A stretch of DNA of 59,697 bases from Erwinia mallotivora. Lineage in GTDB: Bacteria; Pseudomonadota; Gammaproteobacteria; Enterobacterales; Enterobacteriaceae. Shown here one piece after another: positions 1 through 9,617 of this stretch. A program made the position numbers and the translations under genes. A model generated the notes under the pieces. The model was not told where the DNA came from. It searched no databases and saw only the letters and a program-made list of their open reading frames with translations. Position 1 is the stretch's first letter. Every line of letters starts with the position of its first letter. The DNA lies in the NCBI RefSeq assembly GCF_000590885.1, contig NZ_JFHN01000068.1, positions 1 through 59,697 on the forward strand, written 5' to 3'.

Positions 1-1137
1 TCAATGCCGGACTGCTTAATGCCGGTGGCGACCTGCAACTGAGTGCGCTGAATAACATCAACAACGTCAGCGCCGCCATCAGCGGGGCAAAACCGGTAAC
101 GCGCAGAACAGTGCGCAGGGCAACAAAGAGAGCCATGCAGGTGGGCTGGACCGGACCTCGGTCAGCAGCGGCGGCAACCTGACGCTGGCCGCCGGACAGG
201 ATATCAGCAGCCAGGCGGCGGCCCTGGCCGCAGGCGGCGACGTCGGACTGAGCGCGGGGCGGGATATCAGGCTGGAGGCCGCCGCCACCGGCTCCGGCTA
301 CAGCGAAAAGGGCAGTAAAAAAACCGTCATCAGCGAAACCGTGCGTCAGCAGGGCACGGAGATGGCCAGCGGCGGCAACACCACCCTCGTTGCGGGACGC
401 GATATCACCGCACATGCCGCCGACGTCACGGCGAAGCAGGATATTGCGTTGCAGGCCGGACGCGACGTCAACCTGAACACGGCGACGGAAAGCGATTACC
501 TTTACCGGGAAGAAACGAAAACTAAAAAAGGGCTGCTGAGCAAAAAGACCACCCACACCATTCAGGAAGACAGCGCCACGCAGGAGAAAGGCACGCTGCT
601 GAGCGGCGATAACGTGTCGGTCAGGGCGGGCAGTGACCTGCTGGTCAGCGGCTCACAGGTGGTGGGCGACGGGCAGGTGGCGCTTGCCGCCGGGAATAAC
701 CTGGCGATTGCGGCGGCAACCAGCACCGATTCCAGCTGGCGTTTTTCGGAAACGCGGAAGAGCGGGCTGATGGGCACCGGCGGTATCGGCATCAGCATCG
801 GCAGCAGTAAATCGCTGTCGGAAATGCGCGACAAAGGCAGCACGCAGAGCCAGAGCGCCAGCACGGTGGGCAGCACCGGCGGCAACCTGTCGATCAGCGC
901 CGGCCGCCTGCACAGCTCTCCTTCGCCGTGTCCTGCGGCTTGTATCGCATAAAATACGCATTATGTTCTTGCGCCCCCGCGTTTAGCGCCGGGAGTGGCC
1001 GCCATCCCTGCGGCAACCTGTCGATCAGCGCCAGCAAGCAGCTACAGGTGAGCGCAGCCGACCCGGTGGCGGGGGCTGACAAGAATAAACCCGACAAAAA
1101 GTTTTCTGATAATGCACCGGTCCTGAACGTGAACTAG
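1..1137 (+). pseudogene. 3' remnant of a filamentous haemagglutinin / CdiA-like exoprotein gene, frame-disrupted
   Basis: The translation shows the repetitive haemagglutinin pattern of two-partner-secreted exoproteins: repeated GGNL, LAAGQDI, LSAGRDI and LVAGRDI blocks. Such proteins are exported by a TpsB pore and include contact-dependent inhibition toxins. The coding signal starts in frame 3 (NAGLLNAGGDLQ, up to about 85), passes to frame 2 near the ggggcaaaa stretch at 85-95, and stays open to a stop at 950-952. It then resumes in frame 1 (GNLSISASKQLQV) and stops at 1135-1137. A 22-base direct repeat (880-901 and 1011-1032) brackets the second break. The 5' end lies outside the window, and no toxin domain, VENN motif or immunity gene follows. 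At least two frame breaks point to a pseudogene, unless the breaks are sequencing errors. Confidence 0.8.
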
Positions 1138-1383
1138 ACTGGCGTATTCAGTCTGTGAATTTCAGGATGCAGTGATAACTGATAGTGTGATTATCCTGCA
1201 TGCTCTGTTAACTCAGACATCCGGTCATTAAGGGACGGGTATATCAGTCCCGAATCTTTACTCTGTCCGGTGTCAAAAGAGTTAACCTGAACTTTGCAGC
1301 AATGACGTCGATTCGTTCGACGAAATCCATCACCGGTATCATGTCACGGCCTTGTGAGGCCTGAACAAAGAGAGGGTTTATCT

Positions 1384-1578
1384 ATGGATACACAGCAGAT
1401 AACGGCACTGTCATCAGCGATGAGTCAGTGGCAGGTACGTAATGAGGTTAACAATACTATGTTGCGTAAGACGCTTGATCAGCAGGCTGACAATGTCAGC
1501 TCACTGATGCAATCAGTCTCTGCCACATCGCTGCCAGCTAATCCGGCAATTGGTCGTAATATTAATACCACTGCGTAA
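1384..1578 (+). CDS. small YjfB-like putative motility protein
   Basis: A 64-residue protein when started at the ATG 1384, which has a good ribosome site (agagagg) eight or nine bases upstream; an in-frame start further upstream (1354) lacks one. The pattern MDTQQITALSS, then VNNTMLRKTLDQQADNVSSLMQ, then a tail ending NTTA, resembles the YjfB family of short proteins often encoded near flagellar genes. The family's function is not established. There is no signal peptide or membrane segment, and the middle looks like an amphipathic helix. It stands alone between the haemagglutinin remnant and the toxin-antitoxin pair and is followed by its own terminator. The assignment is by sequence pattern only. 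Confidence 0.65.
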   Translation: MDTQQITALSSAMSQWQVRNEVNNTMLRKTLDQQADNVSSLMQSVSATSLPANPAIGRNINTTA

Positions 1579-1594
1579 CAGTCAGGGTGGTATC

Positions 1595-1624
1595 CGGGCA
1601 GTATGGAAGTGCTGCCCGTCTTTC
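1595..1624 (+). terminator. intrinsic terminator after the YjfB-like gene
   Basis: Inverted repeat CGGGCA / TGCCCG (1595-1600 and 1613-1618) with a loop of about 12 bases, followed by the pyrimidine-rich stretch gtctttccc, 17 bases after the stop codon. The U-tract is imperfect. Confidence 0.6.
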
Positions 1625-1866
1625 CCTTCCCAGGTCGATATTCCTGAAATCACAAAATAAAAGATAAGCCTTCTGAAGCGTCTTTCGACATGACGAGCAT
1701 TTTAGTCTGGTGACGATTATCTGTAGCTGATTGATTGTGCAAAGATTCTGAGCACCCATGCGAACGCATGACCTGAAATTCATCCCTGATAATGGTTTTT
1801 TAATGCTTATTTGGTTAAAGTGTGAACATCACCGTTATCACCAATATCACCAGGTCTGGAGGGGCT

Positions 1867-2625
1867 GTGTCAAAAGATAAAACCACTGACTTACTCGCGA
1901 AAAAAAAGCCTCAGCCACGAGCAAGGCGGCAACTCGCTGCTGCGGCCTCCACGCGGGGAGAGCGAACATCAGCCAAAGAACCGGTGAGAGAATTTCAGTC
2001 GGTTAATCACATTCTGGCAAGGCGGGGCGGCCAGAATGGGCTGCGCTGGCAGACATTACCTGCTCTCAACAGAGGAAAGCATTATCTTACGATTGAAGTT
2101 GAAGAGGAATTCAGTGAGCAGGATCTGTTATTAGCCGTTGAAACCGCGCTTAATACTTTGTCTGCGAGGCGTGGTGGCAGCGATATTGACGCAGCAGGGG
2201 AAAAATCTGTTATCCCACGTAATCGCAGTCGGGAAGCAGGCAACCAACAGATTAAATCCTCAGTACTGGAAAACAGTCACTGGTTGAAGTCCGAACAATT
2301 GGCCGACATTGTTGGATCAACGGCGAAGAACCGGAATGCGCTACCTAACCGCTGGAAAAAAGCCGGTAAAATCTTTGCGGTGAGTCACGAGGGCCATGAT
2401 CTCTATCCTGAATATGCTGTCGATCATACAGGGACCTTACTGCCGGTGATCCAGCAGGTTCTGGACATTTTCGGTAGCAAAAAAACCGCCTGGGCAACAG
2501 CGGTATGGTTCGATGAGCGTAACAGCTGGCTGGATAATCATGCTCCACGAGAACTGGTAGCCACTAAACCTGAAAATATCATTCTGGCGGCAAGGAAGGA
2601 GTCGGAAGGAGCGACACATGGCTGA
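1867..2625 (+). CDS. Xre/MbcA/ParS-type antitoxin with a long N-terminal extension
   Basis: This is the upstream partner of the RES toxin; it probably binds and blocks the toxin and represses the operon. The C-terminal part (VIQQVLDIFGSKKTAWATAVWF, NSWLDNHAPRELV) fits the MbcA/ParS/Xre toxin-binding domain, whose hallmark is a short WL...P-x-EL motif. A segment before it (WLKSEQLADIVGS...NRWKKAGKIFAV) could be a helix-turn-helix or winged helix. I chose the GTG at 1867 because GGAGGGG lies just upstream; an in-frame GTG at 1822 is possible. At about 252 residues it is longer than the roughly 130-160 usual for this family. The extra length is a lysine/arginine-rich, low-complexity N-terminus. 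The 3' end overlaps the toxin start by eight bases (ATGGCTGA), implying coupled translation. Confidence 0.8.
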   Translation: MSKDKTTDLLAKKKPQPRARRQLAAAASTRGERTSAKEPVREFQSVNHILARRGGQNGLRWQTLPALNRGKHYLTIEVEEEFSEQDLLLAVETALNTLSARRGGSDIDAAGEKSVIPRNRSREAGNQQIKSSVLENSHWLKSEQLADIVGSTAKNRNALPNRWKKAGKIFAVSHEGHDLYPEYAVDHTGTLLPVIQQVLDIFGSKKTAWATAVWFDERNSWLDNHAPRELVATKPENIILAARKESEGATHG

Positions 2626-3292
2626 CCGGGATGGGAATCCCTTTTTTAACAATCCTGATAATGAGCCGTTGACGTTCAGTGACGCTACTGTCAGAACATG
2701 GCCGAGGGGGAAGGCTGTCTACCGTGTTCATCAGAGCAGGTTTGGTTCTAATCAGTTCAATCCACTGGGAGGCGATTCCCGTTTCAGTCCCTGCCATGAT
2801 AAAAATGGTGATGTCGTCCCTGCATTGTATGGCGCAATTAATACTGCTGTAGCGATGATGGAAACTATTTTTCATGATATTCCCAGCCCATCAAAAGGTA
2901 TCCGTTTTGACCTGAGTAAAATTGATACGCAGGTGCACAGTATTCTCAACCCAGCTCGCGATCTGAAATTACTGTTTCTTTCTGAACCGATGCTTAAAGC
3001 AAAAGGGATTAAACGTGAAGATCTGCTGTTATGCACAGCGGCGCATTATTGTTTTACTCAGCAACTTTCTGGCTGGTTTTATCAGGATAACCCGAATATT
3101 GATGGACTGATGTGGTCTTCAAAACAGCATTCGGAGCAGGCCATAATGCTTTTTGGCACCAGAGTTTCAGAGGCTGATATTCCTTCTGTGCATGCCGCGC
3201 AATCATTACTCGCTACGGACAGCCTTTTCAGACAGGTGGAAAACCTTGCCGATGAAATGGGGCTGCGGTTATTTGATGGACGGACTTTATAA
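2618..3292 (+). CDS. RES-domain toxin
   Basis: A 224-residue RES-domain protein. The family's conserved residues appear in order: Arg36 in VYRVHQSR, Glu82 in MMETIF, and Ser167 in GLMWSS. Characterised RES toxins act on NAD+ (hydrolysis or phosphorolysis, as in MbcT) or ADP-ribosylate phosphoribosyl pyrophosphate synthetase (ParT). The sequence alone does not tell which applies here. The gene is translationally coupled to the antitoxin. The reading frame is intact, so the module is probably functional. Base composition looks lower in G+C than the neighbouring ychF gene, as expected for a mobile module. Confidence 0.85.
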   Translation: MADRDGNPFFNNPDNEPLTFSDATVRTWPRGKAVYRVHQSRFGSNQFNPLGGDSRFSPCHDKNGDVVPALYGAINTAVAMMETIFHDIPSPSKGIRFDLSKIDTQVHSILNPARDLKLLFLSEPMLKAKGIKREDLLLCTAAHYCFTQQLSGWFYQDNPNIDGLMWSSKQHSEQAIMLFGTRVSEADIPSVHAAQSLLATDSLFRQVENLADEMGLRLFDGRTL

Positions 3293-3477
3293 TCGTCTGC
3301 CATTAAAGAGCTGACAGGCTTATCATTATTGAAAAAAGTGCAATGGATGAATAATTAAGATAAGAAAGTGATGTGTGTGCTCTTATTGTGGATATGCAGA
3401 GCTGATATTTAAGCTAATGTGCCATTTTAATGAATATCGATTGCAGTAAAACTCTGTTTTAAAATCAGAGATAATAA

Positions 3478-3506
3478 AAAACCCACGCAATTGCGTAGGT
3501 TTTTTG
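3478..3506 (-). terminator. bidirectional terminator between the RES toxin and ychF
   Basis: The near-perfect palindrome ACCCACGCAATTGCGTAGGT (3481-3500) is flanked by A-runs on its left and T-runs on its right, so it can terminate both the converging ychF transcript and the toxin transcript. Confidence 0.8.
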
Positions 3507-3541
3507 CGGGTTGCTCTGGTCTGTTTAAGAAAGCAAAATTA

Positions 3542-4633
3542 TCAGACGTTAAAAAGAAAGTTCATCACATCGCCATCTTTCACGACATAATCTTTCCCTT
3601 CAGAACGCATCTTACCGGCTTCTTTTGCCCCCTGTTCACCTTTGAAGGTGATGTAATCCTCATAACCGATGGTCTGGGCGCGAATGAAGCCTTTTTCAAA
3701 ATCAGTATGAATCTTACCGGCAGCCTGAGGTGCGGTTGCCCCTACCGGAATCGTCCAGGCGCGGACTTCCTTCACCCCGGCGGTAAAATAGGTTTGCAGA
3801 TTCAGCAGGGCATAACCTGCACGGATAACCCGGTTCAGGCCCGGCTCTTCCAGACCCAGTTCAGCCATAAATTCTTCGCGATCTTCATCTTCCAGCTCGG
3901 CGATGTCAGACTCTACCGCAGCACAGACCGGCACGACCACTGAGCCTTCTTTCTCGGCAATCGCGCGTACCTGATCAAGATAAGGGTTATTTTCAAAACC
4001 GTCTTCATTGACGTTGGCGATATACATGGTGGGTTTTAAGGTCAGAAAGCTGAGATAGCGAATCGCGGCTTTGTCTTCATCGCTTAAATTCAGTGAACGC
4101 AACATGCCGGCATTTTCCAGATGCGGCAGGCATTTTTCCAGCGCAGCCTGTTCAGCTTTTGCATCTTTATCACCGCCCTTGGCACGCTTTTGTACACGTT
4201 GCAGCGCACGTTCACAGGTCTCCAGATCCGCCAGTGCCAGCTCGGTGTTAATCACCTCAATGTCGTCAGCCGGGTCCACTTTATTGTTAACGTGGATAAT
4301 ATTGTCATTTTCAAAACAGCGAACCACATGGCCGATAGCGTCGGTTTCCCGGATGTTGGTCAGAAACTGATTGCCCAGACCTTCCCCTTTCGACGCGCCT
4401 TTTACCAGGCCCGCAATATCGACGAACTCCATCGTGGTAGGCAGAATACGCTGTGGCTTGACGATTTCCGCCAGCTTATCCAGACGAGGATCGGGCATGG
4501 GAACCACGCCGGTATTCGGCTCAATGGTGCAGAACGGGAAGTTAGCTGCTTCAATGCCTGCTTTAGTCAACGCATTGAACAGGGTTGATTTACCCACGTT
4601 AGGCAGGCCCACAATACCGCATTTGAATCCCAT
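3542..4633 (-). CDS. ychF: redox-regulated ribosome-binding ATPase YchF
   Basis: A 363-residue, full-length Obg-family P-loop NTPase. It carries the G1 motif GLPNVGKST near residue 8 and the G3 motif [14 protein letters not shown]. Its G4 position reads NVNE instead of NKxD, which is the known reason YchF prefers ATP to GTP. The C-terminus ends in a TGS-like domain ([26 protein letters not shown]). The protein associates with ribosomes and is implicated in oxidative-stress responses. In E. coli the gene follows pth in one operon; here 2.7 kb with two unrelated plus-strand genes separates them, so ychF must have its own promoter. Confidence 0.98.
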   Translation of the reverse strand: MGFKCGIVGLPNVGKSTLFNALTKAGIEAANFPFCTIEPNTGVVPMPDPRLDKLAEIVKPQRILPTTMEFVDIAGLVKGASKGEGLGNQFLTNIRETDAIGHVVRCFENDNIIHVNNKVDPADDIEVINTELALADLETCERALQRVQKRAKGGDKDAKAEQAALEKCLPHLENAGMLRSLNLSDEDKAAIRYLSFLTLKPTMYIANVNEDGFENNPYLDQVRAIAEKEGSVVVPVCAAVESDIAELEDEDREEFMAELGLEEPGLNRVIRAGYALLNLQTYFTAGVKEVRAWTIPVGATAPQAAGKIHTDFEKGFIRAQTIGYEDYITFKGEQGAKEAGKMRSEGKDYVVKDGDVMNFLFNV

Positions 4634-4975
4634 GTTTGAATCACCTTAATCGCTTGATAATCAGCCGGATACTTAGTGTGGCTGATATGATCTGAATGTT
4701 ATCACTGCTCGTTTTCGGCGCATTATACACGTTATTGCTTTCTGTATGGCGCGGAATTCTGTTCGGCTCGCCGGATTGAGGTTGAGATCTGGTTCACATT
4801 CCCGGATACTGTCGCTCCCTGACAACTGACGGAGTTCCCGCAGATGCATCGCCTGTTGCTTACGCCACCCTGAGTTTTTCCTCTCTGCTTATCCTGTCTT
4901 TCTGTCCGGTCTGACTACGCCCATTTACTGGCGCAGCAGAAGCCCTCTGTATGATGATAAATAGTGGAATTAAGT
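4634..4975. other. intergenic region between ychF and the SulP gene
   Basis: About 340 bases between divergent genes, with no credible coding frame. On the minus strand a TATAAT lies at 4727-4722, roughly 90 bases upstream of ychF, and could be its -10 element; no good -35 is visible. The rest shows no repeat or recognisable site. Confidence 0.4.
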
Positions 4976-6457
4976 ATGTTCAATCTGAGCAACCTCAGTG
5001 CTGCCCGCGTCAAAAATGACGTGCTGGCCGGCGCGGTCGTCTCCGTGGCGCTGATCCCTGAAGCCACCGCCTTTTCTTTGCTGGCCGGTTTGTCACCGAC
5101 CATTGGTCTGCACACCGCCTTTATTCTGGGTGTGGTGACGGCACTGTTTGGCGGCAAGCCGGGCATGATTTCTGGTGCGGCCGGTTCCATTGTGGTGGTG
5201 CTGGTCAGCCTGATTCAGACCCACGGTTATCAGTATGTGCTACTGGCGACTATCTTTGCCGGATTGATCCAGCTGGCAATTGGCCTGTTTCGATTGGGTA
5301 AGTTTATTCGTCTGGTGCCTCAACCAGCCATTTATGGTTTTGTTAACGGGCTGGCTATCGTCATTGCGCTGGCACAGATTCCGATGATCAAGCATCAGGG
5401 ACCGGTGATGTATGCCCTGGTCGCGTTGGCGATGTTGATTGTCTGGCTGTTTCCAAAATTTACCAAAGTGATTCCCGGCTCGCTCGCCGCTCTGATAGCC
5501 ATCAGCGCCATCGCCATTGGCTTTGGCCTGGATACCAAACGGGTAGGGGATCTTGCCGATATCTCTGGCTCGCTTCCCGTTTTTCACCTGCCGGATGCGC
5601 CACTAAGCTGGCAGACGCTGAAAATCGTACTGCCGTATTCACTGATTATTGCACTGGTGGGATTAATCGAGTCTTTGCTGACGCTGGCGGTGCTGGATGA
5701 AATGGGCAGCGCGAAAGGCAACGGTAATAAAGAGTGTGTGGCGCAGGGGATCGGCAATACGCTGTGCGGTTTTTTTGGCAGCTTTGCCGGCTGCGCGATG
5801 ATTGGTCAGTCGATTATCAATTTTACGTCGGGCGGACGGGGGCGTATATCCAACCTGGTGGGCGCGATTTTGCTGATCCTTTTTGTGGTCAGCCTGTCAA
5901 AATATATCGCCCTGCTACCGGTCGCGGCGCTGGCCGGGATCATGTTTGTGGTCTGTATTAACACCTTCGAGTGGAGCTCTCTGCGCCGTCTGAAACGTAT
6001 GCCAAAACCCGATGCCGTGATCATGATTGCCGTCACTGTGGTGACCATCTACACCGATCTGGCAATGGCGGTGATTTTCGGGGTGATTATCTCGGCGCTG
6101 GTCTTCGCCTGGCAACATGCGCGTATCACCATTATTGCTGAAGAAGAGAGCGCAGGGGAGAAGACATGTCGACTCGAAGGACCGCTGTTTTTTGGTTCTG
6201 TTGCCAGTTTTCACGAGCTGTTTCATCCGGAAAATGATCCGCAAAACATGGTAATTGATTTTGCCCGTACCCGAGTCATGGACTCCAGCGGCGTGGAAGC
6301 GATTGATAAACTGACTGCACGCTATGTGGCGGCCGGAAAAAACGTACGTTTGCGCCATCTCAGCCGGGACTGCGTCAGCCTTTTAAAACAGGCGGGGCCG
6401 TTCTGTAGCTTTGACCTGGACGATCCCGATTATAAAGTTGCCGCTGATAAGGGTTAA
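4976..6457 (+). CDS. SulP (SLC26)-family anion transporter with STAS domain
   Basis: A 493-residue inner-membrane transporter. The membrane domain has the SulP pattern with about ten or more hydrophobic segments, from LAGAVVSVALIPEATAFSLL near the start to MAVIFGVIISALVFAW near residue 380. A cytoplasmic STAS domain follows (VIDFARTRVMDSSGVEAIDKL). The family moves sulfate, bicarbonate, C4-dicarboxylates or similar anions; the substrate here cannot be read from sequence. I chose ATG 4976, with GGA seven bases upstream; a GTG at 4964 is in frame. It does not look like the ortholog of E. coli DauA (about 550 residues), which sits elsewhere, between ychH and prs. Confidence 0.85.
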   Translation: MFNLSNLSAARVKNDVLAGAVVSVALIPEATAFSLLAGLSPTIGLHTAFILGVVTALFGGKPGMISGAAGSIVVVLVSLIQTHGYQYVLLATIFAGLIQLAIGLFRLGKFIRLVPQPAIYGFVNGLAIVIALAQIPMIKHQGPVMYALVALAMLIVWLFPKFTKVIPGSLAALIAISAIAIGFGLDTKRVGDLADISGSLPVFHLPDAPLSWQTLKIVLPYSLIIALVGLIESLLTLAVLDEMGSAKGNGNKECVAQGIGNTLCGFFGSFAGCAMIGQSIINFTSGGRGRISNLVGAILLILFVVSLSKYIALLPVAALAGIMFVVCINTFEWSSLRRLKRMPKPDAVIMIAVTVVTIYTDLAMAVIFGVIISALVFAWQHARITIIAEEESAGEKTCRLEGPLFFGSVASFHELFHPENDPQNMVIDFARTRVMDSSGVEAIDKLTARYVAAGKNVRLRHLSRDCVSLLKQAGPFCSFDLDDPDYKVAADKG

Positions 6458-6496
6458 TGCTTAAAGCCGTGCACCGCTCTGCCGATATATAAAATA

Positions 6497-6563
6497 AAAA
6501 ATCGTCGTACTGATGGGTATGTTACAGAATGAACGGCTGAAGTTTATCTGTACGACGATTTTT
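6497..6563 (+). terminator. 14-bp perfect inverted repeat with large loop
   Basis: aaaaatcgtcgtac (6497-6510) is exactly complementary to gtacgacgattttt (6550-6563), separated by 39 bases. The right arm ends in five T residues. It may terminate the SulP transcript or act as an attenuator for the EAL gene that starts 38 bases further on. The loop is unusually long for a simple terminator. Confidence 0.5.
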
Positions 6564-6580
6564 AACACTGGCAGGAAGCT

Positions 6581-6604
6581 ATGAACACTGGCTCTGTAGC
6601 ATGA
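6581..6604 (+). CDS. putative 7-residue upstream peptide coupled to the EAL gene
   Basis: ATG 6581 has a strong ribosome site (gcaggaagct) and encodes MNTGSVA. Its stop TGA (6602-6604) overlaps the ATG of the next gene at 6601 (ATGA). The EAL gene itself has no Shine-Dalgarno sequence before its start (gctctgtagc). Ribosomes terminating here could therefore restart on the EAL gene. This is seen in the sequence; function is inferred. Confidence 0.4.
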   Translation: MNTGSVA

Positions 6605-7251
6605 TGAAAAATACGATTTGCGTACCAATCCATAACCTGACGGGCGAGTTGATTGCTCTCGATTTTAGTCAGATGATTTTTCCTCCCGGGCAAAGCCTGT
6701 CGGGGAGCAGGCAGATTGCCGAAAGCCAGCTACTGCATCAGTTGCTGACCATTGAGCACTATGCGGACTATTTCCGGCTGCATAATCTGTTGTGCTGTGT
6801 GACGATTAATTTTCAGCTGGCGAAGGCAGTGATTGAGTCGGTTTTCATTCAGCGGATTCTTCGCCATCTGCCGTTTGTGCGACTCAAATTGTCAGAGGAT
6901 TTTCCCAATCTGCACGACGGGCCCAAAAACCCCATCCTGCGTACGCTGGTGGAGCAGTTAAATATTCTGTGGCTGGACGATCTTGGGGCCGGTGCGGCGA
7001 ATCTGAATGCGCTTCAGTCAAACATGTTTGAAGCCGTGAAGCTGGACCGGCAGTTTTACCTGAACAACGTCGGAAAGCCTTTTTTTAATGTGCTGATTGC
7101 CCATATTCGTCAGTATACCAACCGGGTGATTGTCGAAGGCGTTGATAACCCCCCGGTGCTGAATAAGCTGGCTGACAGCAAAATCTGGGGCGTACAGGGC
7201 TATTATTTGCCGGTGATGCCGCTTTCCGATTTGCATGACAATCCGCAATAA
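6601..7251 (+). CDS. degenerate EAL-domain protein (YdiV-like)
   Basis: A 216-residue, stand-alone EAL domain with no GGDEF, PAS or membrane segment. Several phosphodiesterase motifs are recognisable: NFQLA, the DDLGAGAANL loop, VKLDRQF, IVEGV and GVQGYYL. The first motif, which supplies the catalytic and metal-binding Glu of E-A-L, is not conserved (GELIALDFSQ reads I-A-L at that place). A short EAL protein with a lost first motif resembles YdiV-type proteins, which bind FlhD4C2 instead of cleaving c-di-GMP, but direct orthology is not shown. It is co-directional with the SulP gene and separated from it by a large inverted repeat. The start is probably coupled to a 7-codon upstream frame. 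Confidence 0.75.
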   Translation: MMKNTICVPIHNLTGELIALDFSQMIFPPGQSLSGSRQIAESQLLHQLLTIEHYADYFRLHNLLCCVTINFQLAKAVIESVFIQRILRHLPFVRLKLSEDFPNLHDGPKNPILRTLVEQLNILWLDDLGAGAANLNALQSNMFEAVKLDRQFYLNNVGKPFFNVLIAHIRQYTNRVIVEGVDNPPVLNKLADSKIWGVQGYYLPVMPLSDLHDNPQ

Positions 7252-7322
7252 CCCCTGTCGGCAGGCTGTCACTGACGGAGACTTTCCGTTGATGTCAGCC
7301 TGTGAGAGGGCAAAACCGCCCG

Positions 7323-7907
7323 CTACGCCTTAAAACTGTGCAGGCGGTTCATCGCCTTAAGACGGTCTTCCTTCAGCCACAGCTCTGTGCAGCGCACGGC
7401 TTCGTCGATGGCTTCGTCAATCAGCTTTTGTTCGCTGGCCGGAGGTTTTCCCAGCACAAAGCCGACAACTTTATTTCTGTCGCCGGGATGACCGATACCG
7501 ATGCGCATACGGTGAAAATTCTGGTTATTGCCCAGCTTGCTGATGATGTCCTTCAGGCCGTTGTGGCCCCCGTGGCCGCCGCCCTGCTTGAGTTTCGCCA
7601 CCCCCGGCGGCAGATCCAGTTCATCGTGGGCCACCAGAATCTCTTCCGGCGTTATGCGATAGAAGGTAGCCATTGCCGCCACCGCTTTGCCACTCAGATT
7701 CATAAAGGTGGTGGGTACCAGCAGCCGGACATCTTCACCGCCGATATTCAGCCGGGCAGTGTAGCCATAAAATTTGCTTTCTTCTTTCAAGGACTGATTG
7801 TGACGTTCAGCCAGTAAATCAATGTACCAGGCACCCGCATTGTGACGGGTGGCTGCATATTCGGCGCCAGGATTGGCAAGGCCGACAATCAGTTTGATGC
7901 TGCTCAC
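7323..7907 (-). CDS. pth: peptidyl-tRNA hydrolase
   Basis: A 194-residue, full-length bacterial Pth, which frees tRNA from prematurely released peptidyl-tRNA. Family signatures are present: [18 protein letters not shown] with the catalytic His, FMNLSGKAV, the HDELDLPPG loop with the conserved Asp, and [12 protein letters not shown]. In E. coli it heads the pth-ychF operon. Here it is monocistronic and converges on the EAL gene, with an imperfect hairpin (about 7261-7305) in the 71-base gap. Confidence 0.98.
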   Translation of the reverse strand: MSSIKLIVGLANPGAEYAATRHNAGAWYIDLLAERHNQSLKEESKFYGYTARLNIGGEDVRLLVPTTFMNLSGKAVAAMATFYRITPEEILVAHDELDLPPGVAKLKQGGGHGGHNGLKDIISKLGNNQNFHRMRIGIGHPGDRNKVVGFVLGKPPASEQKLIDEAIDEAVRCTELWLKEDRLKAMNRLHSFKA

Positions 7908-8073
7908 TTATCTCTGTTCCTGAGGAGTGCGGAAATGGTCGCACAGTTTACTAAGAGTAAGGCGAGAACTCAAAACTGCGCGTCAGCAGGTAATAGTTAA
8001 CGCCGGTGATAATGCAGTTTCTATAAATAAACCTGCGCAGTTTATGTAAATTTTTGTCAAATTTAACGCAGTA

Positions 8074-8095
8074 AATGTGATCTGTCGCGCAACGA
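8074..8095 (+). promoter_or_regulatory. possible CRP site upstream of ychH
   Basis: aaatgtgatctgtcgcgcaacg has a perfect left half (TGTGA) and a weak right half, about 70 bases upstream of ychH. CRP control of ychH is known in E. coli; the match here is only partial. Confidence 0.4.
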
Positions 8096-8161
8096 ATTTG
8101 CTAACTGTTGCATACACTTATTTCCAGTAAGCCGTTTTTACACGCAGTATGGAGGTAAGCG

Positions 8162-8434
8162 ATGAAACGTAAACATATCTGTTTAACCGGTAACTCTCTG
8201 ATGGTACTGGGACTGGCGGTGATGGTGGTTGGCGTGGGATATGCGGTACTGAACCAGTTGCCGCAGTTACAGTTACCCGAATTTATGGTTCACGGCGCAA
8301 TATTCAGCATTTTTGTTGGCGCGCTGATGTGGCTGGTTGGGGCGCGTATCAGCGGGCGGGAAAAAATTACCGATCGCTATTACTGGGTACGCCATTACGG
8401 CGATAAACGCTGCCGCAGAACGCCACACCATTAG
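8162..8434 (+). CDS. ychH: stress-induced inner-membrane protein YchH
   Basis: A 90-residue protein with two hydrophobic segments (LMVLGLAVMVVGVGYAVL and HGAIFSIFVGALMWLVGA) and the YchH tail GREKITDRYYWVRHYGDKR. In E. coli the product is a small inner-membrane protein induced by stress, with no known biochemistry. A GGAGG ribosome site sits at the expected distance. It lies divergent from pth as in E. coli, but the next gene is prs because dauA is missing. Confidence 0.9.
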   Translation: MKRKHICLTGNSLMVLGLAVMVVGVGYAVLNQLPQLQLPEFMVHGAIFSIFVGALMWLVGARISGREKITDRYYWVRHYGDKRCRRTPHH

Positions 8435-8484
8435 CAACCCGTGAGATAACAGACCGGGTTGCCGGGACGCAAAAATGAATGCAA

Positions 8485-8516
8485 TAAAAAAGGGACAGTT
8501 GAAACCGTCCCTTTCT
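8485..8516 (-). terminator. prs terminator
   Basis: Hairpin AGGGAC / GTCCCT (8491-8496 and 8507-8512) with a ten-base loop, followed on the minus strand by at least six U residues, 25 bases past the prs stop. ychH transcription converges on the same structure. Confidence 0.8.
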
Positions 8517-8540
8517 CATTCAATCCGGCAACGTCACTGA

Positions 8541-9617
<1,077 letters not shown>

